Assembly (NCBI GenBank): GCA_900239685.1
Contig: OENT01000360.1
Span: 1-64,000 of the forward strand
Origin: Rotaria macrura
Taxonomy: Eukaryota > Rotifera > Eurotatoria > Philodinida > Philodinidae
Length of the DNA stretch: 64,000 bases
Direction of reading: 5' to 3'
The notes beneath the pieces were generated by a model. It was not told where the DNA came from, made no database searches, and saw only the letters and a program-made list of their open reading frames with translations. Position numbers and translations under genes: made by a program. Shown here in pieces: positions 1 to 11,820 of the stretch. Positions within the stretch are counted from its first letter, which is position 1. Every line of letters begins with the position of its first letter.

Positions 1-1684
1 GGAACCATAAGTTTTCATGACTGCCAGATTAATAATTCACGTTCGGCATAATGAATCAAAACTACTTTTGTGAAAGGAATTTTCGGGAATTACTTTATCA
101 AATCTCAACACATTTTAGACCCCTCTCTCTTTTTCCAATAAAACGTAGGTCCAATATTTTGGTGAAAGTTAAGTTTCGTTCTTAACAATAAAAGTTTTAG
201 TATGATTTCCTACTATGGAAAGTTTGAAGAATAGTCATTTTCTTTCTGCATTGCCGCCTTCATCAAATCTACCACTGTCCACCATCGATTTAAATAAATA
301 GTATATTGAAATGCCTCTCGCTTCCTTCGATGAATCTACAGACGTCTTTGCAATTTTTGTGATTGTCTATGGGATAGTGGAGGCCAATAATCTAGATACA
401 ATTCTATCACTATATTGCTCAAAACTCATTACACATTGTCTTTCAATAAAATAACCCATCACATATTTCATTAGATACATATTCAAACAAGAAAATATCA
501 GAGCTGTATTAAGCCGATTTTTTAGAATTTTTAAAGAAGCCTTGGAATTAGAAAGCACTTTTCAATAGGGTAGTGTGTTCTTTCAAATCCAGCGCCGTGT
601 GCATTAACACCAGATAGAGACCAATTTATTTGACAATAATCACAGTATGGATGCCAGGGTGTCGTAGTTGCATCAAATAGAATTGAATAGTGCTGTCGCA
701 GGTTTGACATAGATATGTTTTTCACTCTCTCAAGACTATCAGGATACCTTCAATGTACAAGACTATTTGAGGTAAGCATGACTAAGGAAAGAGATCCATT
801 TGCTTTATAGCTGCTCTATAGAACTTACGTAGTAGTAACATGGAAATTATTAACTCTGGAATGATGAGAATATTTGAAGCTAGCAATGTTGTAATTAGTC
901 TTTGGTCCATATGATGTGCACCGGCTTATATTATCCATAAGTTAAGTGACTTTCCTCAAAATTTTCCTTCGCAAATGAATCTTCAAGCAATTCACACGAC
1001 AAAAACATTCTTGACGAAGGAGCGTAATGGATGCCACCAAACATCTCATTGAATCACTTCTGGGTCATGCAGGTAAACCGTACATCCATGGTGAATTAAA
1101 TCTATCGAAAACTTAAGAGTAGGAAAACTATCAAGTACTGAGTTAACTAAGTTGTACGAAAAGGAAACATCACAGGATTTTATTGCTTAAAAATGAATAT
1201 CAAATGAAGAACTCCACAATTCATTAAATTAAGATTTGTCGCAAGTCTGTTCTCTGGATGTAAAGTTGCAGTTGCTTCTCTATTCAGCTTATTTTTGTTC
1301 CAGACATTACACGGCATGTGTTCAACGACGAGACTTGGAAAAAATAAAACTTTACCAAACGATTGAAACATACTCAATTGAACTACATCATTTTCGAATG
1401 AATCATTTAACACTTCGATGTATTAGTCATCTTAATAGAGTATAACTCGTGAATGAGAAACTTTAGGAAGAGTGAGCAACATGCTAATATGAACAATAAG
1501 GATGGGGGAAGTAGAGTTTCGCTTTACTGTAGCTTTAAACCAAATCTTTCATGCCTATCAAATAATATTTTCCGCAGACTAGTTACGCAATGTCAATCAA
1601 GGACAAGTAGGAATTTCACATCACTTAAGAATAAACTGACGGTGTTTCCTGCAAAAAGCTTTCTTGAAATACAGATTAACTTAC
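1..1684. other. gene-poor stretch, no supported gene
   Basis: Only short open frames with no recognisable domain occur here. The donor at 1684-1683 (GTAAGT on the minus strand) implies that the Ig gene at 1685-3557 has at least one more exon below 1685. I could not find a convincing acceptor plus Ig-type exon in this stretch, so that exon is either diverged, very short, or beyond the window edge. Confidence 0.4.
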
Positions 1685-3557
1685 CAGTAACATTGAGGAT
1701 GATAGTTGTCTCTTCCTTCGATATCTTGTTCTCTGCTTTCACGTTATACACGCCTTTATCTGCCAATTTTACACTAGGCACTGAGAATATGTATCGTGTC
1801 TCTTTTACCATTGTAAATTGTATTGCATTTCCATTTTTCTTCAGCTGAACTTTTGGCGTTTCCCTACCACTTACATCCACAGCGATTTCGAATGTTTCGC
1901 CGATTTTCAAGTCAAGAGTATCCGATTTAGGACTCAGTTTTGCCATTTTCACTGGCTCCACTAATGTAACTTTACAAGAAGTCGACTGTACCTCATCAAC
2001 TTCGTTCTTCAGGATGACTCTATAGACTCCTTCACTCTGTGCAACTGTTGCCTGTTTGATCAATAGTTGATATTCGTTTTGCACCACGTCTTCTGATGCA
2101 TTGTCTGGTCCAATGGGTGTATTGTTGAAGAACCATTGAGCAGATGGTTGTGGTGATCCTCGTGCAATCACTTTCAATATGACATCTCGTCCACTCACAA
2201 TCTCTTGTTGTTTGGGCAACTGGGCAAGTATTCTCGGTGCAGCGAGAACATCGAGTTGAACAATTTCTTCTTGAAAGACATGTAGATTCTCGAGACGACA
2301 AATAATAGAACCTGCATGTTGTTCTAGATCAACGTTTTGAATGGATAACTTCGCTTGCTTTATCATAGCATCGAATTCCACTTGAACGCCTTCTTTCTCT
2401 ATCAACTGCTTATCATTGAGAAGCCAACTAATCTTTGGTATCGGGTATCCATCGATCTGTGCCTTGAACGAGACTGTCTCACCTTCCATGACTTTTTGCG
2501 GTTGTGGTTTGACAACAAATACTGGCGCTTCTATACTGACAAATGTATAAAAGAATAAGAAAAGTCAAGATGACATACTCGAAATTGTGACTTTGCACAC
2601 TTTGGATTGGAGTGATCCACCGATATTAAAAATTGTGGCTGAATATTCCCCTTCATCTGTTGGTTGTATGCTTAAGATAGTCAGTATGAAGATATCAACA
2701 TCGTGAGTCAACATTGTCTGCTGAATACGATCATTGGGTGTGAGCTCGTTGTTACCTCTCATCCAGATAATACCAGGCTTTGGGATTCCACTTGCAGCAA
2801 TTTTAAGTGTTATGTCGTCCTCTACGTCGGCTTGTAGCAAAGCATCGAGATCAAATTTGATGACAGGTTTAATAAAAATGATGCGCAAAGTAGTTTTAGC
2901 TTCAGCTTCCCCAACAGCATTGGTCGCTCGAGCAGAGTAGACACCTTGATCAGCGAGTTCAACTTGACGAATCAGCAACGTCGATGTTCCGTCGTCAGTC
3001 TCAGTAATTGTAAAGCGATCTTTCGTTGGAAGAGGTTGGCCATTGAAAAACCATCCTACTTGGGGTTTCTCGATTCCACTGAAGTTCCATGCAATTTGAG
3101 TATCTTGACCGAAAATACATGACTGATTGCCTTCTGATTTTGGAGCTTCTACTTTAGGTTGTACTAAAGAAACATAAGAAGTCCTTCATATTTTTCCTAC
3201 AAGATGATCAGATTACTAACTTCCAACATTAACTTTGGCGGTTTGTGTAATGTGATCAGTGCCGTTTTGAATCCGAGCGTGATAGGTACCAACATCAGAA
3301 AGATCACATTTGCTGATGGTGAGCGTAAAGATGTTTTTGTTTGATTCGATCTTGTATTTTTCAGAGTTTGTCAATTTCGTATCATTGAAGAACCTAGTTG
3401 GCAGAAACAAGTACTTGTGTATTGTTTTTAGAATTCATTCAGATCACTAACCATGTTACTGTCGGCGATGAGACTTCATCACAAGCGAATGATAATGTAC
3501 CACTTTGACCAAGAAGGACATTTATATCAGTTATCGGTTTAGAAACTTTTGGTGGTG
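1685..3557 (-). CDS. immunoglobulin I-set multi-domain protein (twitchin/titin-like), partial
   Basis: Four exons read 3557-3452, 3393-3221, 3163-2579 and 2530-1685 on the minus strand, and all junction phases agree (2, 1, 1). Together they encode six Ig-like domains with the usual Trp in strand C (as in SWLLN, AQWFFN, WFFNG) and the D-x-G-x-Y motif near strand F (DQGVYSARATN, DEGEYSATIFN, DKGVYNVKAEN). Introns within or between domains are mostly phase 1, as is typical of Ig exons. I-set arrays of this kind occur in muscle proteins such as twitchin and UNC-89 and in some adhesion proteins. No kinase, fibronectin domain, signal peptide or membrane segment is visible, so the exact family is open. 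Both ends are incomplete: the first exon starts in phase 1 after an acceptor at 3558, and the last ends at a GTAAGT donor. The 5' partner may be the exons at 5334-5843. Confidence 0.8.
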
Positions 3558-5333
3558 CTAAAAGTAGATGAATGTCAACATAGTATATCCTACCACTTGC
3601 AAAATATTCAAAATTTAAAACTGTTCGTGATCACTAATATTTAGCGGTCCTTGCAAAAACAAGGGTATCAATTTTTGCAACATTCAATCATCATACTTAG
3701 GATGAGAAAATCCTCGAAAAATGAAGTTCATTTAATTTTACATCGATTTCATGAATGGAACTTGATTTAAATTTTATCCCATGAGTTGAAGTACGTGTAT
3801 TTTGAGGTATAAGAGTCATATGAAATCAATAAAAGAACTCTTCTATCGGTATCATTCAAGAGTTCGAATTGCTTCTTGGACAGTAAAAGATTGATAGGAA
3901 CTTACAAAATATTAAAATCCTCAAAAATCGTGCGATATTCACAAACGGCTCAGTCTCATCTCAGATACCTTGGTGTTTAAGTCATGAAAACACATGAATA
4001 ATTATTTGTTAAACTATTTACTTTTTATACTTTTACAATAAGTTGTTTAGAAATGAATATATGTAAGTATTAGTATATTTTGTGTTGTATTTATGATCAT
4101 TTGATAAAATTTTGAATCATTCAAGTGTGACTTACTATATTTTCGTTATGTCTAAAGTATACTTTTATTCTTTAAAGGATACAAAGGAAGGAAATCATAC
4201 GCACTTCGATGTTCATAAATTTCTTAAGTAGAAACAAAGTTTTGACTTTGCAATCAAATGTTTCTTTTCTTCCTGGAAAGTTAAGATATCCACGACATTG
4301 TTACGGACATCTTCGTAGGATATAGATGTGAGAACTTGTGTTGGGATTAGATGGTATCTTTATTTCACGTACATCCTGATTCATAGATTCTTCTTGAAGA
4401 AAGAGTAGAAATAAATGAAACAGATAACCCATCAAGAGATACATAATCAATTGAAAATATTTGAAAACCTATGTAAGAAAAACTTCAAAAAAAGACGTCG
4501 AAGTTTTAGGATTTCTTGCAAACTCAAGGAAATATGAACATTAATTGGTCGAACGTACTTCATTTGAATTCAAATATCTTAGTAGCTAAACGATTAGAAT
4601 GACACGGATACATAATAGATTTTATGAGGATGATCCAGTGGATGCTCACAAGGATTACCTAAGATGTCTTTCCAATCTTATTCATCATATCGAAGATCAT
4701 CACTTCATTCCTAATTAGAACATAGCAACCTGGTGTTTTCGATGTTTTATTGAAATTCTGCGCTGTCCAAACAACAGCCAGTATAATCCATTTGAGACTG
4801 ATCCATGCATGACTTGCAACATTTATATATGGTTGACTCGAAAAAAATTAGAATAAGTCTTGGCAATATCTTACTACTGTATTTTATGGCTATCTATACC
4901 TGCGTTACACGACAAAAGATAACCGATATTTGATTAGACATTAAATTAAGTATGCACTGTTCAGTTCAAAACCCTTCTAGTGCACCGGTAAAACTGATAT
5001 TATTAGTTTAAAAAATCCTTCAGTCATTGTTTATGTTTAAATAGAACTGTATATAGTCAGAACCCTACGCAATCCACTCAGATTTGTTTTGCCCAATGTT
5101 GCATAGGTTAAGGTAGATCTGTACAGACTATTTTTGAATGAGTTCGTCATGAAATATTTTCGAAAGTAACCCCACTCTGCATTTTTCACTATAGTGTGAT
5201 TTCTTCCTCACTGATACAAGACCAAAAGCTGAAGTTTGTGCTGATGTTGGTCTGGCGAGAGACAACATACACACTCACAACTCCATTCTTTCTGGAATAA
5301 TAAACTGAACTATCATACTTATTGCTGAGTTAC
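3558..5333. other. non-coding stretch, long intron or intergenic
   Basis: No coding exon is recognisable in these 1.8 kb. They lie between a phase-1 donor at 5333 and a phase-1 acceptor at 3558 on the minus strand, so they could be one unusually long intron. Alternatively they separate two genes. Confidence 0.4.
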
Positions 5334-5843
5334 CTTCGCCAGTAACTGTAGTGGAAATATCGATCGACGTTGGCTTTTCCTCTGTTTTCCGACTTCGATG
5401 ATCAGTTTTAATTCGAGAAATAAGTTCATCACGCTGTACAACAACAGCTTTTACCTACCGGTACAAAAATTATAAAATGCAATCGAAATTATTCATCTCA
5501 ATATTAATTACTTTTTCAAATTTACGACTCCATAGTTCGTTTCTGGTTTTGTCCATGCAGTACACATAAATTGAAATAATCTGTCGAAGATTGTGAACAG
5601 AAGGTACTATTTCTTGTCCCAATCGGCCACTAGCNATTATCACTAGTCGATCTTTGACTGATTGCTCTTCAATATATTTCTGACATTGTTCTTTATCTTG
5701 AAACTTCTTGAAATTCTTAGACACAGAACCCAGTTTTTGTTCTGTATCTCTGATCTCATTATCTTTCAGATTAGCATCAAGCCAGATGATGCATGAGACG
5801 TCATGGCACATATCATCCGCGTTTTTCTGAGGATCTTCGGTTG
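5334..5843 (-). CDS. N-terminal domain of bdelloid ADP-ribosyltransferase-type proteins, partial gene
   Basis: Two exons, 5843-5512 and 5454-5334, join in phase 0. The product contains IIWLDANL, then KDRLVI-x-ASGRLGQEIVP, then IISIYVYCMDKTRNELWSRKFEKVKAVVVQRDEL. From memory, this 'WLDA...SGRLG...YVYC' block sits in front of ART or TPR regions in many bdelloid rotifer proteins; its biochemical role is not known to me. The exon begins at a TATTCTAG acceptor (phase 1), so an upstream exon is missing from view, and it ends at a GTAACT donor in phase 1. No ART domain follows on this strand. The next compatible exon is the first Ig exon at 3557. The base at 5635 is N, which leaves one residue unknown just before the SGRLG motif. 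This could be a gene remnant or part of a fusion. Confidence 0.65.
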
Positions 5844-6129
5844 CTAGAATATAAGAGTCAATGTCATTAAAGAATATAATACATAACATTGAACTCTTTC
5901 ATATTAATTATTCGATTTAAATATAGAATATATGAATGCTTGTCGCACTCAAAATTTATTAATATTCATAATATGTAGAACATTCCAAAACCAAGGTCTT
6001 GATATTATTTCACAACACAGAAAGCATGAGAAAAGGCTGTAGTCAAAGATCTAAGTACTACTAAGTGTGCTGTAGATTTTTGCATTATGGCAACATCTGT
6101 CGGGTGATATTATCGCATAAAAAAATCCG
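5844..6129. other. short non-coding stretch
   Basis: A+T-rich sequence without a recognisable exon. The 5' exon of the gene at 5334-5843 should lie in or beyond this stretch, but I could not identify it. Confidence 0.3.
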
Positions 6130-6895
6130 ATGAGTAGGAAAACTTTTTGTTTCTACATCAAGATCCATACTGTACTTAACATTCAACTGAAATCAATTCC
6201 CGATGGATTATACTCAGTTATGTTTGATCAAGTTTTATATAATAAAACAGTTTCCAATGGTCGAGATGGTTTCAAGAAAGACGGGAAGATATTGGAGATC
6301 TACAACCACCTGTAACTGAAACAACATTTGTAAGTATTGAAGAAGTTCGTTATCTTATTTTTGATGATCCTCATCTTACTGTTGATGAATACAAATGAAG
6401 ACTGGTATCTGTCGTCACAACATTAAATGATATATTTTCGATCGTCTGTAGCTGAAACAAATTGCCACTAGTTGAGTGCCTAATTTACTGGTTGTAGTTC
6501 AATGAGTGACTGGGTTCGACCTTGTCAAAAGAATTGGTCGAAAAATCAGCAAACGTTGCCTGAATACTGATTGCAGACATTCTGCCTACTATTGTTCGGC
6601 ATAGTTGTTTTGCTCCAAAAACTTTATGGTACATATTTTTCAAAATGATTGGTCATGTTTCACTTAATTATTTTGATCTCGGGTAGATTATCGATGATCA
6701 TTATTGCATGACTAAGTGATGAGAACCTCTTATCGAAAATATGCGAAAGAAAAGGCCAAGATATGATGCATATAGCATAAAAATGCATCATCATAATGCG
6801 AAAGCACATATCCATAAATATCTTTCAAACTATCTCGAATCGAAAGATATCAAGATTATTCGACTGCCACCAAATTCTTCAGATTTCGTAAACAT
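6130..6895 (+). mobile_element. decayed mariner transposon (transposase relic)
   Basis: Broken stretches translate to mariner transposase segments in the right order. An N-terminal piece (MSRKTFCFYIKIHTVLNIQL, then FKKDGKILEI) resembles the helix-turn-helix region. Near 6610-6670 a piece resembles the FAPKTLWYIFFK block, and near 6780-6890 there is HHHNAKAHIHKYLSNYLES followed by LPPNSSDF. The last two match the HDNAxxH and PPxSPDL landmarks of mariner transposases, as in bdelloid Avmar-type elements. The reading frame is interrupted by several stops and frame changes, and the span is shorter than the roughly 1 kb expected, so the copy is inactive and partly deleted. No terminal inverted repeats were identified with confidence. 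Confidence 0.75.
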
Positions 6896-8642
6896 ATAGT
6901 TTCTGATTATTCAATCTAATCGATGAGAATCTAACTAATCGAGTAACTCACAATCTTTTGGCCACAGCGTAAGCAAGATTATCAATTCTATTGGAAAAGA
7001 TAATCGAAAAAATATTTTTATAAGTGGTGAAAACAAATGTGATTGTGCGTGAATAATCATGGCGACGACGTTGAACATTATAATCAAATAAAATGCAACA
7101 CACGATGATTCCGTATTTTTCCCTTGTATCAGAAAGACATAGCTCAGATATTCTAAAATTTTTCATAAGAACTATAGTCTTAGTGACATCTTGATATGGG
7201 CAAAGTATTCAGTTAATACAGTCTTGTCGCTTAATACTGGATTCCACGACGAAAATTAACTAAACATGATTAATCTTCATAGAAAGAAGCCATGAAAACA
7301 AATGATTTCTATGGTTAGCATAGTTCAGCAAGGGCTACTAGATACAGTTAGTAGATAAAATAGTAATAAAAGTTGATTTCAAGTTTTTTTCAAGAGTATT
7401 TGGTTAGAAGATTTCAGATTAGCTACTAATATCAAGAAGCTTATGCACCAAGCGATTTAATACGCAATAAAAAAATACCAAAATAGATAATATGCAGAAG
7501 AAAGGAAAAACTCCAAATGATTTCGACTTGTTATTTTATAAGAAGAGAAGGTTTTAATAGTTTATTATGGGATCATTGTCTTTTTAATAAATTTATCTTT
7601 GGGAATAATGGACATACCTATTCAGAGGTGGACTTGCTTCTAAATTATCTTATACCTCACGGTCATGTGTGGTGTTGTATGACAAGTTAATCGGAGTACC
7701 CAACCAGAGGGGTATAATCGAAGTTTAGGGTTAGGATTTTGGACGAAATCTTTCCAATTTGAATGGGTAACTCAGAGTTTTAACTATCATTTGGATTGAC
7801 AGTTTGAATTTTGCTTTAGTTTATTACAATCCCAACTCCATTGGATTCAGTAGGATAAAATGCTATCAGAGATGGATTTTTCGTACTCTCACAACTTCTA
7901 TATTAATTTTTTGTAATTGTAGATTTGAGAAAGTGTTTTACGCTTGAGTAACTCGATACAGAAATTTTTGAGCGTGGTTGTGATTCAGATTGTTCTTTGA
8001 GACTTTTTACTAAGTATAAATACTTTGATTTCAATATTTTTATATACTCTGAAAGCATCCCGTCTGTTGAATGAATATACGCAAAACTGAAAAAAAGGCA
8101 CTACCCAGGAGGATCATTCCGACCGTTGGGTCCGATCATGTTTCTATCAGAGTTTCTCTTATCCGATGAAATCCTATCGGATTCCTGGTTGCGATCTGAG
8201 ATTCGGATCCCTAGTGTTGGATTTTATCGAATCCTACTATCGGAATCCGATTGGATTTCATCGTATGATAAAACAGGCCTCCACTATTGGAATTAAATAC
8301 TAACTCGTACACAAATAAGAAAATAGGTTTCTTCCATCGGATCTGTTACTGTTTCCACAACCCGGATTTCCATAAGATTTCATCGGATCGTAGGATCCGA
8401 TAGGATTCGGTATTGGATTCATTCACGTGGGTAGATTTAACGGAAGTATGTCAGATTAAGGACCAGGCACCCTAAATCATTTTGAATTTATTTAATTATC
8501 GTGAGAATCAGTATTGAGCGTAGACTATTTTTTGCAAGCTTCTTCTGTACATTATTGCAATTCAATTTTTTCATGGTGGGTCCAATATGATCCCGAAATC
8601 GTTTTTGGATCATCGATGCTTCAACTCCTTATAGCTTGATAG
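6896..8642. other. non-coding, with a cluster of TCCGAT/ATCGGA motifs at 8115-8425
   Basis: No gene is recognisable. Between about 8115 and 8425 the hexamers TCCGAT and ATCGGA, with variants such as ATCGGATTC and AATCCGAT, recur many times on both strands and form imperfect palindromes. This looks like a degenerate satellite or a small palindromic element. The rest of the stretch shows nothing distinctive. Confidence 0.4.
8635..8642 (+). repeat. left 8-bp target-site duplication of the hAT element
   Basis: CTTGATAG immediately precedes the element and is repeated exactly at 9989-9996 immediately after it. An 8-bp duplication is the hallmark of hAT transposition. Confidence 0.9.
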
Positions 8643-9988
8643 CAGAGATGGGCACGGTTCGGTTCGCAGCTTTTCAAATACATTTCGGTTTCGGTTTGGT
8701 TCGGTTCGGTTCTGTTCTGTTCTGTTCTTAGCTAATTCGACGTAGTTTAAATTAGTTTATGGATACGAAAAAAACTAAATTGGCGATTCAACGGATGCTG
8801 TAATTAGCAATGAAGATATTCATATATTTTCTACACAGGTGAAGTTAGCATCCGTTGCGACTATTTTCATCAGCCATTCTCCCTGGAGAATTTAACAAGA
8901 GTTTCATTCTTGTTTGAACTAAAATTCGACCAGCTCTATCGAATGGTGTAGCTAGATTTCCGCTACCTATTATAACCGTATGAATAAACCCAGAAACTTG
9001 ATGTTTTCCTAAGGTCAAAGAAAATGTATCTTTCCAAATTTAGTTACACATGTTCTTGTTGAATCGGTAGTGAATGACTCAGCTAAAGATGAAGAATCGA
9101 ATGATATATATTATAACAGATTTCATGAAAGTCTGTACGCAGGAATAGATAAATATTTTAGTCTTTTCATTTCCCATTGTTCGTATCTAGATTGCTCGCT
9201 TAATAACATTTTATTGTTTGGCGTTCGTGTTAAGGACATGCACATGAAGCGAACGTTTTTAATATTTGATTTTGTAACCATCATTACTAAAATTTTTCTT
9301 AGAGCGATGAAGTATTCTTTCATATGAGCAGGTTCAGAATCTGGTTTTGGTTCCTGTGGCATAAAAATAATTATTTTACGATGAAAAATTATCGAGATAT
9401 CACACTCACAATTAAGAGTGGTACATTTACTTTACTTTTTCAAAAAATAAATAAGTAAACTGAATAAATTCTTTACTATTTAACTTGGTAAATAGTTTAT
9501 TTAATTTACAAAAGTTTAAAACGTAAAGTACCAACCCTACTCACAACCAAGACCTATGAAGTGTCCATCCGCTTCAAGTGCATTGATTCTAATAAAAAGA
9601 ATGCTCAAAAAAGTTAAACAAGATCGAGAAATGATAGTTTTGACTTCTTTTGAGAAATTTCCTTGATATTTTTGTATTGTTTTCATATTTATTTATGCTC
9701 CCTAGTGTTTTTTATTTTCCTTTTTGTGCGATACATATACAAACCTCACTATTTTGGACATGCATAAGGTAAATAAAATAATAACTAAAAATATGTATAT
9801 TTACACAAACATAAATACAATAGATAAGAATCATCCAGAACAAGATGAGCGAGTTCAAATAAAAATCACATAGTTTTAATTGTTTACAGTGGAGTTTCAG
9901 AATTTTCCTATTCGGTTCGGTTCGATTTAAGATATGTCGGTTTCAGTTCGGTTTAAATTTTAAAAAACCCGAACCGTGCCCATCTCTG
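8643..9988 (-). mobile_element. hAT-family DNA transposon, non-functional copy
   Basis: The ends are inverted repeats, CAGAGATGGGCACGGTTCGG at the left and its near-complement ending CCGTGCCCATCTCTG at the right. They match the CAGAGATGGGCA type of hAT terminus. Subterminal GGTTCGG repeats occur at both ends. The copy is flanked by identical 8-bp duplications. On the minus strand about 8960-8840, a stretch reads ATPFDRAGRILVQTRMKLLL, which resembles the C-terminal dimerisation block of hAT transposases (SERVFSxAGRILxxxR). The rest of the frame is broken and the element is only 1.35 kb, so it cannot encode a full transposase. The perfect duplications argue that it is not very old or that the site is little diverged. 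Confidence 0.88.
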
Positions 9989-9996
9989 CTTGATAG
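9989..9996 (+). repeat. right 8-bp target-site duplication of the hAT element
   Basis: CTTGATAG, identical to 8635-8642, directly follows the right terminus. Confidence 0.9.
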
Positions 9997-10667
9997 TGAA
10001 AAGAACATTAATTACAAATATTGTAATTTTTTTTCTCAAAAGAAATAGGATAATAAGAAAGATCTGGTTTACTTTCAGACAGTCATAAAGCCATTTATTT
10101 TTCTTATGACACATTAAATTCTGTTGTAGATCTGTCAAAAAAAGATTTATTTGAGGCAGGATCTTTCCTCTATTATAATCTATTAGAAACTCTTTGATAT
10201 TCAATTAAATTTAATCAATTATTGACAAATACCATCTAAATAAAATCTTTTGTTTAAAATAATCACCTTTCCAATTTTAGGAATTGGTAGTATCTCAGGG
10301 CGCTTGACTCAGATTTTTCAACCACATATGTCGTTCAAGTTGCTCTTTCTCGTGTTATCCTTTTCAAATGGAAACCCCGTATCTAGTAATGCACTTTTTC
10401 TCTGAATAATATACTTGACGCTGAATTTGAATGTTTTTTCACCAATATTAGACGGTTTTCTAGCAGAAGGGGATGCCTCTTTAATTTGGAATAAATGCAG
10501 TATTTGACATCCTCACAAAAATCTGAGGGTTGTAGCTTTCGACATCTGCATCTGGGTTTTGCACACATATGTGTATCCAAGCGTATGCCTCAACATCCGG
10601 ACCTACATTCATTGATCGCTACACTCAAATACTTTCCATTCATTCTTATTAGCACATCTTTCTTAAG
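9997..10667. other. non-coding stretch downstream of the helical-repeat gene
   Basis: Small open frames only. A possible GTAACC donor near 10691 inside the neighbouring gene might mean that a further 3' exon lies here, but none was recognised. Confidence 0.3.
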
Positions 10668-11820
10668 CTACTTGATTGATTCTAATCGGTTACCTGGATT
10701 ACGTTCATTAATTTTAGTTTCGTCATGAAATATTTTACTTCTTATCTCTTTGTTAGCATACAAGTCGGTTTTAATTTTACTGAATTTTTCTTGTGTACAT
10801 TTGCCTTCGATTAACTTCATTCCTTGTTGAGAATTCACACATAATTCTGCAATGATTTTCTTCGTAAGATCATTATTGTCATCGGTTAAATTGATATATT
10901 GTTCTAATAAACATTTTATATTGTGAAAAATTAACATATTAGATTTCCAAACAGTCTTCAGTTTTTCATTTGATTGCATTCTTACAAGAAGTTGTTTAAT
11001 TCGTTTAGGAATCAGAATATTTTTTAAAAAATCGGCAATGTTCTTCTCTTGATTTTCATAAAGATTTTTCAGAAGTGATTCATGATCTGCCGGATTGTAT
11101 TGAAGTTTTTCGGATTCCAGTAGTTTAATCATTTCTGTCTTGAATTCGGTAAAACTGTAATCAGTAGAATTTGATGGCTTTTTGATTTCCCAAAATTCTT
11201 TAAACCTTTCAGTTTCTAGAAGTTCTCGTTTAAAATCATGAAAATCTTTTTCTAATGAGTTTTCTTCTATTTCTTCCAAAACTTCCATATTTCCATCGAA
11301 CAATTGTTGTGCCATGTGCTCAAAATCCAATTCATTAGCAACTTTGCATTTCGTCCATAGTAATCTCAATTCATTTTTAAATTTATTGAAAATAGATTTT
11401 TCGTCGATTGGTCCTGTCAAGATGCTCCTTATTTTCCAAATATAGTTAATATCCGAATTTTCAATGAATTCCTTGTGAAACAAAGTATAATCTTTTTCCA
11501 TCATCAATTCTTCTATATGTGTTAATGCTTCCAATTTTTGAGTGTAAAGAAGATCAGCAACTTCATCGACATTTAAATCTTCCAGTGGTACTTTATACTT
11601 CAATAAGAGGCCATTTAATATGTTTTTGAAAGTGGTTACTATAATATAAACAAGGTTTTTTGAGAATAAATATCACTATATGTTCACTATTATGTAGTAT
11701 ATGGTCACTTAATAAAGATGCAATTATGGAAAAGAATTTTCGTTTTAAAAAATAGTCAATAGTCTTTTTGTACATCAAAGAGTTACAATTATTGAAGGGT
11801 TTGGTCCATACATCTATCAT
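10668..11820 (-). CDS. unrecognised helical-repeat protein
   Basis: Proposed exons are 11820-11709 (ATG start) and 11638-10668, joined in phase 1 across a 70-bp intron and giving 360 aa. The long exon alone gives more than 311 aa of open frame. I do not recognise the family. The protein is charged, Lys/Glu-rich and probably all-helical, and it seems to consist of three to four diverged repeats of about 75 aa starting near residues 64, 142, 222 and 295. Each repeat has a pattern L-(Y/F/C)-x5-(I/L)-x-x-I-E followed by an F(K)xxL segment and, in the first three, a Trp-centred (I/F/V)W(K/E) motif about 40 residues on. There are no signal peptide, membrane segments or catalytic motifs. The donor GTGACC is not ideal, so the first exon is less certain. 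A GTAACC near the 3' end could extend the gene further. Confidence 0.6.
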
